Assembly: GCA_013400115.1 (NCBI GenBank)
Contig: VXBP01007146.1
Span: 620,195 to 684,194, forward strand
Length of the DNA: 64,000 bases
Source of the DNA: Rhinopomastus cyanomelas
Lineage: Eukaryota; Chordata; Aves; Bucerotiformes; Rhinopomastidae
Direction: 5' to 3'
Position 1 is the first letter of the stretch; each line of letters opens with the position of its first letter. Positions 54,550-64,000 of the stretch are shown piece by piece. Both the position numbers and the translations under genes were made by a program. The notes under the pieces are model-generated. The model saw nothing but the letters and a program-made list of their open reading frames with translations. It did no database searches and was not told the DNA's origin.

Positions 54550-54855
54550 TACAGACCTGTTGGAGAGCAGACCTATTGGGACAAAGGGACCTGGGGGTCC
54601 TGGTGGCCAGCAGGATGGCCAGGAGCCAGCATCCTGGGGTGGATCAGAAGCAGAGTGGTTAGCAGATCAAGAGAGGTTCTCCTCCCCCTCTACTCTGCCC
54701 TGGTGAGACCACATCTGGAGTATTGTGTCCAGTTCTGGGCTCCTCAGTTCCAGAAGGACACAGAGCTGCTGGAGAGACTCCAGCACAGAGCCCCAAGGAT
54801 GATGGAGTGGAGCATCCCCCTGCTGAGGGAAGGCTGGGGGAGCTGGGTCTGGAAT
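54550..54855 (+). mobile_element. CR1, type A, ORF2 fragment without 3' end
   Basis: DLGVLVASRMARSQH, a deletion, then the long open stretch YSALVRPHLEYCVQFWAPQF and KDTELLERLQHRAPRMMEW. Breaks off after GGGGGAGCTGGGTCTGGAAT, so the 3' 400 bases are absent. Confidence 0.93.
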
Positions 54856-55727
54856 ATTCATGGCATGTAAATCAAACTTTTCTCCTCTCATTCCCTGGCT
54901 GCCAAAACCTGGGTGAAAAACACTGCTCAGTGCTGCTCATGGTAACTCCAGGTACCTTGTGTAGCACAAGAGAAGAGACAGGGGGAACCCAAACTTGTCT
55001 TTCCAGAAGGCAAAGGTCAAACCACCTTGCTAAGAGTCTGTAGACCTTCTTTCCTCCTGACCCATCCTGCACAGGTGTCCTTTGGAAAGGTACTGGAGAG
55101 TAGAGCCTCTCCATCACTTTCTGCTGAGCTAGGCCGGGGATTAAATCCCCTCCTGAATAAAAACATCCTCCCTGTGCTGTGTTCTCCAGGCGCTCAGACA
55201 GCCCAGCGAAGGGCTCCGTTGAACCAGGCAGGGATCAGCCTTGACTGGAAGGAATGAGGCCAGGCTAGAGGTAAGAGCTGCTATTGTTACAGGAAGAAAA
55301 AGAAGTAAAGGTCATAAAATTCAGCTTCTACTGCAAAAGTACACCCAGGACACATCTTAAACGTTTCAGCAAGTCCTAAAATAATAATAATGGCCCAAAA
55401 GGCAGCGCTCGTGCTGCCCGTGAAGCTGCTCTAATTAGTCTTGAGGTAAAAACCCTGGCCTTGCCCATGGAAAAGCAGTTCTCAGCGCTCCTGATGCGAG
55501 GCAGAGCAAAGGACCAGCTTAAAGAACAAACCTGAGACGTTCCAGGCCCATAACATCGCCTCTCCGTTGTGCTGCCTGCAGAGGCAGCTGGATGCCTTCC
55601 AGGACAGAAGAGCCCCTCTGGCTGCTAAGAGTGCTGGAGGTGGGGGGAAGGCACACAAGAAAGAGATGCATGAATGACCTGGACCTTTGCTTTCCTTCCA
55701 CCTGCCTTTCCCTTCCTTGAATCACAG
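54856..55727. other. Gene-free stretch, possible regulatory block 55270-55480
   Basis: 55270-55480 is AT-rich and repeat-free (AAAATAATAATAATGG, GCTCTAATTAGTCTTGAGG). No exon recognised. Confidence 0.28.
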
Positions 55728-55780
55728 AACCATCCCGGTTGGAAGAGACCTGGCTTGTCCTCAAGGGCATCTCAGACACT
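55728..55780 (-). mobile_element. CR1 tip, old
   Basis: AATCACAGAACCATCCCGGT and TTGGAAGAGACCTGGC. Confidence 0.7.
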
Positions 55781-56035
55781 TAGGGTTGGACAACAGCCAG
55801 CTGAACCAGCAGCCACGCTTGTGGGGACAGTTCCTTCTTCTCCACACTCTCTAGGGTTTGGTTCTGTCCAATTTGACGTGACCCAAGCGATGCCATTTCC
55901 ACCTCATGGAGATCTATCCAGTAGATGTCTCTGCTGGGATCACTGCCTTTGGCTCCAGTTCCTATCGGAATTGTTTTTCTACACATTCCAGGTGTTGGGA
56001 TCAAGTTATGGAGACTATGGAGACTATCTGTTGGA

Positions 56036-56680
56036 GAGACAGCAATGGGCGCTGGTGGCCAAGAAGGTCAATGGCATCCTGGGGTGGATCAGAAGTGGGG
56101 TGGTTAGGAGATGGAAAGAGGTTCTCCTCCGCCTGCCTTTCCACTGCCTTGGGGAGACCACATCTGGAATGTTGTATCCAGTTCTGGGCTTCTCAGTTCC
56201 AGAAGGACACGGAGCTGCTGGAGAGAGTCCAGCGCAGAGCCACAGAGATGATGGAGGGAGTGGAGCATCTCCCTGTTGAGGAAAGGCTGAGGGAGCTGGG
56301 GCTCTTGAGCTGGGAGAAAAGGAGCCTGAGGGGTGACTTCAGTAATGTTTATAAATATGTGAAAGGTGGGTGTCAGGAGGATGGAGCCAGGCTCTGCTCA
56401 GGGGCATCTAATGATGGGACAAGGGGCAATGGGTGTGAGCTGGAACAGAAAAGGTTCCATACAAATATCAGGAGGACCTTCTTCCCATGAGGGTGCCAGA
56501 GCCCTGGAAGAGCTGCCCAGGGAGTTGTGGAGTCTCCTTCACTGGAGATGTTTAAAACCTGCCTGGCCATGTTCCTGTGCAACTAGATCTAGGTGATCCT
56601 GCTGTGGTGGGGGGATTGGACTGGATGATCTCTTGGGGTCCCTTCCAATCCCTAATGTTCTGCATTTCTGTGATTCTGCT
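56036..56680 (+). mobile_element. CR1, type A, about 645 bp, most complete plus-strand copy
   Basis: Runs from AGCAATGGGCGCTGGTGGCC through the ORF2 C-terminus (GRPHLECCIQFW, LLERVQRRATEMMEGVEHLP, LRELGLLSWEKRSLRGDFSN, YVKGGCQEDGARLCSGASND) to the full tail CCCTAATGTTCTGCATTTCTGTGATTC-type end. One base is missing at about 56487 relative to sister copies, shifting the last 60 codons out of frame. Confidence 0.96.
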
Positions 56681-57354
56681 ATTGACTGACACCCTCAGTT
56701 TTCACTGATGAAAACACTGGGGGTCTACCTTGATGTAAGGACAACCCAACAGTCAGAAGATGAAGGGCAACGTAACACTCTGAAGATGAACCAGCTGAGC
56801 CTGGACCTGATCTGGCTCCATCAGCCAGGCTGTCCCTGAGCTCAGAAGCCCTGGCTCAGGCTATCAGTGCAGGAAAGCTGCTGCACTTGCAGGACCAACC
56901 TAAATTAAGACTCGAGGGGACTTATCCGTGAGGGTCTCTGTATCGACAGCGATCCCCACACCCTTTGTCAGGAGCCCTCCCGCTGTCAGGGTGAGATGAA
57001 GGAAACAAAAGCAGCCCCCTCCCAGAGCTGAGTCACGAAGGTGTCCCAGTTTGGAAGGTCCCAGCTGGTGATTTTGCTGTGATTGGGGTTGGTGACATTG
57101 AGCAGGTCCCCTGCTGCGCACTCTACATCTTAATGTGACCCATTTAAATTTCTGAGCCTTATTAGAGGCAGCATTAACATTCAATAAATGTCTCATTGAT
57201 TACGTATTTACGTACCTGCTCTGTAACTAGCATTCTCTTCAGCAGTGAATAAAGAGTCAGGAGCAAGTGATGGTTACTGCATGTGATTTCAAAGGAGCTG
57301 AAAAGCACCCTTCAGAGGTTAAGGACTCCAAGCAGGAGAAGGCTCTGGGGTGGG
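56681..57354. other. Gene-free stretch, possible regulatory block 57120-57270
   Basis: 57120-57270 is AT-rich and repeat-free (CCATTTAAATTTCTG, GCATTAACATTCAATAAATG, GATTACGTATTTACGTACC). Confidence 0.28.
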
Positions 57355-57472
57355 GGGGGACTTTACAGCAGTTTCCAGAACCTGAAGGTGCTACAGGAAA
57401 GCGGGAGAAGGACTCTGTGTGAGAGACTGTGGTGATAGGGCAAGGGCAATGGGTTCAAGCAAAAAGAGGGGG
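57355..57472 (+). mobile_element. CR1, type Y, internal piece
   Basis: GGACTTTACAGCAGTTTCCA, CTGAAGGTGCTACAGGAAAG, CAAGGGCAATGGGTTCAAGC; cut off by the young CR1 to its right. Confidence 0.8.
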
Positions 57473-57477
57473 CGTGT

Positions 57478-57752
57478 TTAGAATCACAGAATCATTAGGG
57501 ATTGGAAAAGACCTCGAAAGATCATCCAGTCCAATCCCCCTGCCACAGCAGGATCCCCTAGACCAAGTCTCACAGGAACACATCCAGGTGGGTTTTAAAT
57601 GTCTCCAGAGAAGGAGACTCCACAACCCCCCTAGGCAGCCTGTGCCAGTGCTCTGTCACCCTCACTGGGAAGAAGTTCCTTCTCATACTGATGTGGAACC
57701 TCCTGTGCTCCAGCTCACACCCATTGCCCTTCGTCCTATCACTAGATTTGAT
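57478..57752 (-). mobile_element. CR1, type A
   Basis: AGAATCACAGAATCATTAGG to CGTCCTATCACTAGATTTGA; sits where the type Y copy breaks off, so probably inserted into it. Confidence 0.94.
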
Positions 57753-58358
57753 CTCCAACTAAAGACTGGTATAAAGCAGAATGTTTTAGGGGATAAATAA
57801 GCTTCTCCACCTCCAGCTCACTCAGTCTTCATCCCTGCTAGCTCCTCGTTATCGCACGTGAACTTCCCTAGTCTGTGGGTGGGGAGGAAGACAAAGACAT
57901 TGCAGAAACCAGCTCTGGTTCCTCTGGGAAACCAAGCAGGGTTGTTGTTTTAATTTGCCCCGGTTTCCTTGCAAAGCCTCGCTGTGGGGCTCTCTGTAAA
58001 CAGCTCAGTGAGAGCCATAAAATAAACTCCCTCAAAGAAGTGCAAAATAAACACAGTCATGAGTTACTGGAGCGAGCGCCTCATCCTCCTGCTCTTTGCT
58101 GGCCATCACAGGAGCTGACTGTCCACTGAGTCAGAAAGGAACAAACCAAGGAGATAACACAAGACTGCACAAACAAACAAGGACGGTATGGAGGAAATAT
58201 AAACTTGGGGGGGGGTGTAATTGTTGTTGTATTAATTATATATTTTGTAGGTTTTATTTTTAACCAGGAGCTGCAGCACATGAGGACTTTGAGAGCTGCC
58301 TGCGTCCTGCTGCCAAACACAAAGAAAGACCAGGATTCTCTTTGACTCAGGACATTCC
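57753..58358. other. Gene-free stretch
   Basis: AT-rich around 58195-58265 with G9 and GTATTAATTATATATTTTG. No gene recognised. Confidence 0.4.
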
Positions 58359-58690
58359 ACAGAATCACAGAACATTAGGGACTGGAAGGGACCTTGAAAG
58401 ATCATCCAGTCCAATCCCCCCAACACAGCAGGATCCCCTAGATCCAGTTGCACAGGAACACATCCAGGTGGGTTTTAGACATCTCCAGAGAAGGAGGCTC
58501 CACAACCCCCCTGGGCAGCCCCTTCCAGGGCTCTGGCACCCTCACTGGGAAGAAGTTTCTTCTCATATTGATGAGGAACCTCCTCTGTTCCAGCTCACAC
58601 CCATTGCCCCTTGTCCTATCATTAGATGCCCCTGAGCAGAGCCTGGCTCCAACCTCCTGACTGACACCTGCCTTTTACACATTCCCAACC
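58359..58690 (-). mobile_element. CR1, type A
   Basis: CCACAGAATCACAGAACATT to ACACCTGCCTTTTACACATT. Confidence 0.95.
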
Positions 58691-58808
58691 CACTCAGGCA
58701 TGTTCCTGTGGGATCCACTCCAGGAGAACCTGCTCTGGCAGGGAGGTTGGACTGGATGATCTCTAGACATCCCTGCCCACCCCCACCAGTCTGTGATTCT
58801 GTGACTCA
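58691..58808 (+). mobile_element. Older CR1 3' end
   Basis: GGCATGTTCCTGTGGGATCC, GAACCTGCTCTGGCAGGGAG, CCAGTCTGTGATTCTGTGAC. The young minus-strand copy abuts it. Confidence 0.82.
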
Positions 58809-59263
58809 CTAGGTCAAACCACAAGGATGATGCTCAGGCTGCGCTTAAGACTTGAGCTGCAACGCTCCGGTGGGCTGCCATTGGGAATTCTGCTCAGGAA
58901 ACAAAATAGTTTAATGCAGACACCCATCTTAATTGCTTTATTATCTTTGAATGTCAAGGTTGACTCTGCTCATGGTCAAATGCTCTGAAATGCCCACACT
59001 AGTTGAAATGCTGCCCATGAATCACCGAGAGACTCGTCTTAAATGGAAGTTATTCTGTGATTTATTGTCTTTAGAAGGGCTCGATGGTCAGAAGAGCATG
59101 GTGGAAGTAAACAGCTCGCCTCTCTCAAGACTTGTCTGTAGGAGACAGGAGGTCAAGGCTGCCAAATGCACAGGAAAACAAAGTGTTGAATCAGTAGGAT
59201 GTTGACCAAAACGAGTCACAGGACCAGGGAAGGGTGAGCTCTTCAAGAATGTGGACTGTACCT
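58809..59263. promoter_or_regulatory. Candidate regulatory block (58860-59080)
   Basis: Repeat-free with AATAGTTTAATGCAGAC, CTTAATTGCTTTATTATC and GTTATTCTGTGATTTATTG. No exon recognised. Confidence 0.33.
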
Positions 59264-59397
59264 CAGAATCACAGGTTGGAAAAGACCCCTGGGATCATCG
59301 AATCCAACCGTCAACCCTACTCTACAAATTGACCCCTAAACCCTAAAGGGACCTCGAAAGATCATCCAGTCCAATCCCCCTGCCGCAGCAGGATCGA
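59264..59397 (-). mobile_element. Two CR1 tips fused
   Basis: 59264-59340 type B-like (TCACAGGTTGGAAAAGACCC). 59345-59397 type A without its extreme tip (AGGGACCTCGAAAGATCATC to CCGCAGCAGGATCGAT). Confidence 0.87.
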
Positions 59398-59941
59398 TCT
59401 TGGATTTGCTTCTCCTCAAAGTCCATGAGGCTCCTGAATCGAAGTTGAGTGGGAACAAAAATCTTTCCAAATTTAAACTGGGTTTGCGTCGTGATTTTAG
59501 TTCAAATTTAATTTAGTTCCCCCCCAACTTTTTAAATTATTTGCATTTTTAATGTAATTTCCTGATACGTTGCGGCGTGCTCCTGATATATGGCACCACG
59601 ACACGGCAGCCTAAATGCTTTATTAATTGAATGTAATTTAGCTAAATATATCATGTTCATAATTAGCTGTACCTGCTCCTTGGAGCTAGTTAACATTTCA
59701 TGCCATAATCCCCGGAGAACTGCATCCTGTTCCTTCAGTCTGTGCTGTGACAGAGCAGGCTGGCAGCTGGGACCTGTGGTTTGTGGGTGCTGCTGGCTCT
59801 TTCTCACCCTGTTGCTCTCTGGGGCTTTGCAGGAAGCACTGTGACCCTCTGCCCAGGCAAGATTTGTCTCTGAACTCTCTGGTGTTCAGGAGATGACAGT
59901 TCACTTCAGAAGGCTCCATTTAGCAATCCTCACTGGCCTCT
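59398..59941. promoter_or_regulatory. Strong candidate conserved regulatory element (59440-59720)
   Basis: The most enhancer-like block in the window: repeat-free, AT-rich, many homeobox cores (TTTATTAATTGAATG, ATGTAATTTAGC, CATAATTAGCTG, GCTAGTTAACATTTC), TAAATTTAATTTAG and a run without decay-like CpG loss (GGCACCACGACACGGCAGCC). Confidence 0.4.
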
Positions 59942-60040
59942 TCTGGATCTAGGGGATCCTGCTCTGTCAGGGGGATTGGACTGGATGATCTTTTGAGGTC
60001 CCTTCCAATCCCCAATGTTCTGTGATTCTGTGATTCTGCT
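59942..60040 (+). mobile_element. CR1 3' end, type A
   Basis: TGGATCTAGGGGATCCTGCT to AATGTTCTGTGATTCTGTGATTC-type tail. Confidence 0.94.
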
Positions 60041-60119
60041 CCCTGAAACCACCACTGAGAGCTGAGCAGAACCAACCCCAATTTTACGCAGCCCGCAGCG
60101 AAGACCTTAGTGACGGCCA

Positions 60120-60640
60120 GAGAATCACACGACAGCTTTGGGTGGGAGGGGGTGTTTAAATCACATCCAGTCCTACCTCCCACAGTGAGCAGAGACATCC
60201 CTGTCTGAGCAGGTTACTCAGAGCCCTAAGGGCCAACCTGACTTAGATGGGGCTTTTCCCAGCCCTCTGGGCAACCTGAGCAGGGTCTCACCACCCTCAT
60301 TATCATATCAACTTGGAATGTACCGCTTCCAGTTTAACCATCACCCCTCATTCCAGCACAGAAGCCCACCCCACTCCTTATTGGCCCCTTCAAGCCCTGA
60401 AAGGCTGCTCTAACCATTCCTAGGAGCTATTTTCCAGCTGACCCCCCCCCAGCTCTCCCAGCCTGTGCCACAGCAGCAGGTTCCCCCCTCAGAGCAGCGA
60501 TTTTGGAGCCTCCCCTGGCCCTGCTCTACCAGCTCCAGGACTCTGCTGGGCTGAGGAGCCCAGAGATAGACCCAGCCCTGCAGGTGGGGGTCTCACCAGA
60601 GAGGATCAGAGGGGCACCATCCCCTCTCTGACCTGTTGGA
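60120..60640 (-). mobile_element. CR1, type C, about 500 bp, old
   Basis: AGAATCACACGACAGCTTTG, CAGTGAGCAGAGACATCCCT, GGGTCTCACCACCCTCATTA, CCAGCTCTCCCAGCCTGTGC and TCCAGGACTCTGCTGGGCTG; extends into the ORF2 region. Confidence 0.8.
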
Positions 60641-62367
60641 CACACTGTTGAGGCCAACCCAAGCAGAGGAACTCGGGCACCTCAGGTGGGGCATGCTGGC
60701 CTTGGCCATCTCTCTTGCAGATGCAAACCTGGGGACAAGCATCCTTCACGCCAAAACCCCAGCTGTAGGGACTGTGGTGGTGCCTGAGGATGACAAAGGT
60801 CTGTTCCTCTGCCTGTCCTTGAGAGGGCAGGTTGACTGAGAGGAATGAGACAGGATGCACAGAGCTCTGTTCACTTCTTCCTGTCCTCTCCTCTCCCGTT
60901 CCCTCTCAGCTGTGCTGCTATTCCTAGACACAGGGACCTAAATCTGAGCCACAGGCATTTACACGGCTCGATGTTTTTATAGCAGCAGACCCCAGCTCCC
61001 CTTTAGCCAGAAGTGGCTGGAATCCCAGGTCTGGAGCTGATGGGGTAATGTCTGGGAAAAAAAAGGGGGGAAAGAAAAAGAAGGAAATCTCCAACATGGA
61101 AACACCAGATGCTATGGCAACAAGGGGAGCAACAAACAGGGCTTAAAGACACAGGCTCAGCATTCTTCTAAGCCCTGGGACTCAGGGTGAGGGAGCTATC
61201 GGTAGTTTGTGAGGCTGCGTTTGATCCGGGATGAGGGGATGGAATCCTACACCCTCCAGCCGGCAGATAACTGCACCGGAGGCAGCCAGACAGGCAGCAG
61301 GCTGCTGGCTTTCCTCAGAATCCCTTCTGGTCACTCAGCTGACACTGCACGTGGAAACTGAGCTCTTCTCACATCATCCCCTCTCCCTGAGCCTTCTTTC
61401 CAGTCCTGTGCTGTGAATGCAGAGGAGGGAGCACGGCTGGGTAATTTGTTAAGCCAGTGATAGGGCTTGGCTGGGCTGCTGCTGCCAAACCACTCGCTCT
61501 TTGAGTCACGGAGAGATTCCTTCTGTCCCTGGAGAGCAGAGATGTTTCTCCAGTGACGTCTGACTCACTCTGTGCTAATTGATGTCTCCCTGATGACCAT
61601 GATGTATGTGTCCAGGATACACCGGGCTGTATCCCAGTTTATCCTGGCTTTGGCGACAAACCGTTCACAGGTCTCCCTTCAGCCCCGAAATCCCTGGCAA
61701 GCAGCACATTTCCATACATAAACCTTCTGACTTCTCTCCAGAGCAGCCCAAAGGAGGTTTTCTTGGTGTCTTTGCATTCCCTTATGGCTTTGAATCTCTC
61801 ACCAGTAGTTTCCAGTAGACATCTGGAGAGGAGAGACAGGGAGAAAGTAGTCCAAGTGCTCAGTGCAAGGCAGGGGCTTTTGAAGCGGGGATGTAGGACT
61901 CAGCTGAGCAGAGCTGGATGCAACGTGCTGGTGTCCTGCCTTTCACCTGGCCTGCAGGCGCTGAGGGGTCTAACCCAGCTGGGAAAAGAATGTCTCTGGT
62001 GCTCAGCTACAGCACCTGCCCTAAGGAGCCTTCAGCCTGAGCTGGGATCTGGTGAAGTGGTTTCCACAGAGCCATGAGGTGAACCGGGTCGGGTATCGAC
62101 AGGCTGCTCCCTCACAGAGCATCGTGTTGCAGAACTCAGCGCCTGGGCTTCCGGGCTCCCGGAGCTGCCACCTCCAGTGATGGATGTGTGACCATTTAGA
62201 AGTGGTCTTTGTGAAACAGATGTGTTTCCTTGTGAAAAACAGAGGGGCTCCTCTGGGCGTTTAACTGGTTTTTTAATTAAATGAAGAAAAGACTTCACAA
62301 GACCCTGCATCTTGGCATCCAAAGGCAATGACATCTGAATCTTGGCCAAGTGACTCCATCTTGTTCT
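60641..62367. promoter_or_regulatory. Gene-free stretch with AP-1/CRE cluster (61500-61570)
   Basis: TGAGTCA at 61502-61508, TGACGTC at 61554-61560 and TGACTCA at 61561-61567 directly after it, followed by GCTAATTGATG. A purine tract lies at about 61053-61088. Otherwise no gene recognised. Confidence 0.35.
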
Positions 62368-62680
62368 TGGAATCACAGAATCACTCAGGTAGGAAAATAT
62401 CTTTAAGATCATCAGGTCCAACCATCACCCCAACTGTCCCAAGGCTACTGCTAAACGCTGTCTCTGAGCTCCAGATCTCCATGACTGTGAAACATGGTCA
62501 GAGATGGTGATTCACCCCCCTCCCTGGGCAGCCTGTTCCAAGGCCTGAGGACCCTTTCCAGGAAGAAGTTTCTCCTCATGGTCAACCTAACCTTTCCCTT
62601 GGGCAGCTTGAGGCCATTAACTCTTGTCCTGTCACTTGTTCCTTGTGAGAAGAGACTAACTCTCACCTCTCTTTCAGGCC
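62368..62680 (-). mobile_element. CR1, type B, 310 bp
   Basis: AATCACAGAATCACTCAGGT, CCCAACTGTCCCAAGGCTAC, CCCTGGGCAGCCTGTTCCAA and TTGAGGCCATTAACTCTTGT. Confidence 0.9.
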
Positions 62681-62744
62681 GTATTGCTGGTACAAGCTAA
62701 TCTAAGAATCTAATTGGCACCAAATAATCTAAACCAGGACACAA

Positions 62745-62810
62745 ACTGGGATCTGTTGGCCTTCTTGGCCACATGGGAACACTGCTGGCCCAGCACTTGG
62801 CCCCTCTGAC
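62745..62810 (-). mobile_element. CR1 ORF2 scrap
   Basis: TTGGCCTTCTTGGCCACATG GGAACACTGCTGGCCCAGCA-type sequence, complement of the ALVAKKAN region. Confidence 0.6.
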
Positions 62811-62993
62811 TCTTGTGCTGCAGTGAAAGGGCTGTCATCAGTCTCAGAGCTCAAAAGTGGTGGCCAAGGACTGGCATGCTGGTTTGAGTCACGACATCCT
62901 GGTTGCAGTTGGGCTGAGATTATTTTAATTAACTTCAGATCTCTTCCCAGCTTTCAGAGATGATCTCAAAAGAGGAACAAGCAGGTCCATATC

Positions 62994-63540
62994 TTAGCAG
63001 ATTGACCTCCCCCCTCTACTCTGCCCTGGTGACACCACATCTGGAATATTGTGTCCAGTTCTAGGTCCTTGAGTTCCAGAAGGACACAGAGCTGCTGGAC
63101 AGAGTCCAGCACAGAGCCACAGACATGATAAAGGGAGTAGAACATCTCCCTGCTGAGGAAAGGCTGAGGGAGCTGGGGCTCTGGAGCTTGGAGGAGACTG
63201 AGGGGTGACCTCATTAATGTTGATCAATATGTGAAGGGTGGGTGTCATCTCAGATGCCACTGAGCATCTGATGATAGGACAAGGGGCAGTGGGTGTGAGC
63301 TGGAACAGAGGAGGTTCCACATCAATATGAGAGGGAACTTCTTCCCAGTGAGGGTGACAGAGCCCTGGAAGGGGCTGCCTAGGTGGATTGTGCATTTTCC
63401 TTCTCTGGAGGCATTTAAAACCCACCTGGCCATGTTCCTGTGTGACTGGATCTAGGGGATCCTGCTGTGTCAGGGGGATTGGACTAGGTGAAGTTTTGAG
63501 GTCCCTTCCAACCCCTAATGTTCTGTGGTTCTGTGATTTT
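62994..63540 (+). mobile_element. CR1, type A, about 545 bp with full tail
   Basis: GCAGATTGACCTCCCCCCTC, then TPHLEYCVQF-type ORF2, RATDMIKGVEHLPAEERLRE-like segment, the GGCQ...block with a small replacement at 63246-63270 (TCATCTCAGATGCCACTGAG), and complete tail AATGTTCTGTGGTTCTGTGA. Confidence 0.95.
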
Positions 63541-63907
63541 CTTTCCTTCTCCAGGTATAAAGGAAGATTGAGAGAGTTTTTATTTTACAGCTACATTGAA
63601 AGAACCTTCCAGCAGACACTTTGTGAAAATCCAGACCTTTCCTCTACTGGTTTTCCTGATAGACTGGTTGAACAGCTTGAGAACCAACAGGGCTGTGGTG
63701 TTGATGACAAAGGTGCAGGGCAAAGGGAGGAAGCCCGTTTCATCTAGGCTGATGATTCTATGATTAGAATGTTGGGTTATGTCAGTACCTGTTTAGTGCA
63801 AACCCCCTACACACTGCTGGAGACCAAAAGGACTGGTTTGATGAAGATTCAGCTCAGACATTCTTCACTGTGCAGCCAATCTCAGTCTATCCATAGACTT
63901 TCACATG
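63541..63907. other. Spacer with a short open frame
   Basis: Begins with a pyrimidine tract and CCAG (TTTCTTTCCTTCTCCAGG), then about 68 open codons to the stop near 63747. Possible exon acceptor, but no family recognised and no clear donor. Confidence 0.2.
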
Positions 63908-64000
63908 TATCACAGAATCACACAGAATCACAGAACATTGGGGATTGGAAGGGACCTCAAAAGACCATCCAGTCCAATCCCCCTGCCACAGCAGGATCCC
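63908..64000 (-). mobile_element. CR1, type A, cut by the window end
   Basis: TCACAGAATCACACAGAATC to CCACAGCAGGATCCC; the tail unit is repeated. Confidence 0.94.

Noticed and set aside
1..64000. TRIM44 and PAMR1, neighbours of FJX1 in human
   Set aside because: I looked for their characteristic coding blocks and saw none; in this bird they probably lie outside the window.
1..64000. tRNA, rRNA, CRISPR or bacterial-type operons
   Set aside because: No matching structures; the DNA is clearly vertebrate and the regular repeats are minisatellites or CR1.

Overview
This is nuclear DNA from a bird. It is saturated with CR1 LINE retrotransposon fragments, the dominant avian repeat, and carries one protein-coding gene that I recognise: FJX1 (four-jointed box kinase 1), single-exon, minus strand, about 48120-50080. 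By hand tally CR1 covers about 19 kb of the 64 kb (about 30%). Most of it is one young, well-preserved type that is still alignable copy to copy. Such a load is far above the usual bird level and is known from woodpeckers and their relatives and from hornbills and hoopoes, so one of those lineages is my best guess. This is an inference from repeat content only.

CR1 types used below. Type A (young) contains GGTGTCAGGAGGATGGAGCC, ends CCTAATGTTCTGTGATTCTG, and preserves the C-terminal end of the ORF2 reverse-transcriptase protein in its body. Type B (older) is recognised on the minus strand by GGTTGGAAAAGACCTTCAAG plus a CTGTCCC...CCGCTAAACCCTGTCCC block. Type C (older) has CAGTGAGCAGGGACA and GAGCAGGTTGCTCAGAGCCC. 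Type Y has CACCAGACCAGGTTGCCCAG or its complement. Almost all copies are 5'-truncated; both orientations occur.

Layout. 1-48100: intergenic DNA downstream of FJX1, with about 55 CR1 pieces, a candidate solo LTR (about 7791-8150), three minisatellites (19 bp at 11613, 33 bp at 18180, 23 bp at 25090), two CpG-rich islets without a visible gene (21230-21640, 41150-41510), and several AT-rich, homeobox-site-rich stretches that look like non-coding regulatory elements. 48120-50300: FJX1 3'UTR, coding region and probable promoter. 50301-50391: assembly gap. 50392-64000: upstream flank of FJX1, again CR1-rich, with further candidate regulatory blocks (52030-52190, 58860-59080, 59440-59720, 61500-61620).

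Assembly quality matters here. There is a 91-base N run and two single-N joins. The join at 50080 cuts off the FJX1 N-terminus, and the one at 9859 sits between two unmerged copies of the same sequence. No tRNA, rRNA, CRISPR or other coding gene could be supported. The many other open frames are CR1 ORF2 remnants or chance frames in GC-rich DNA.
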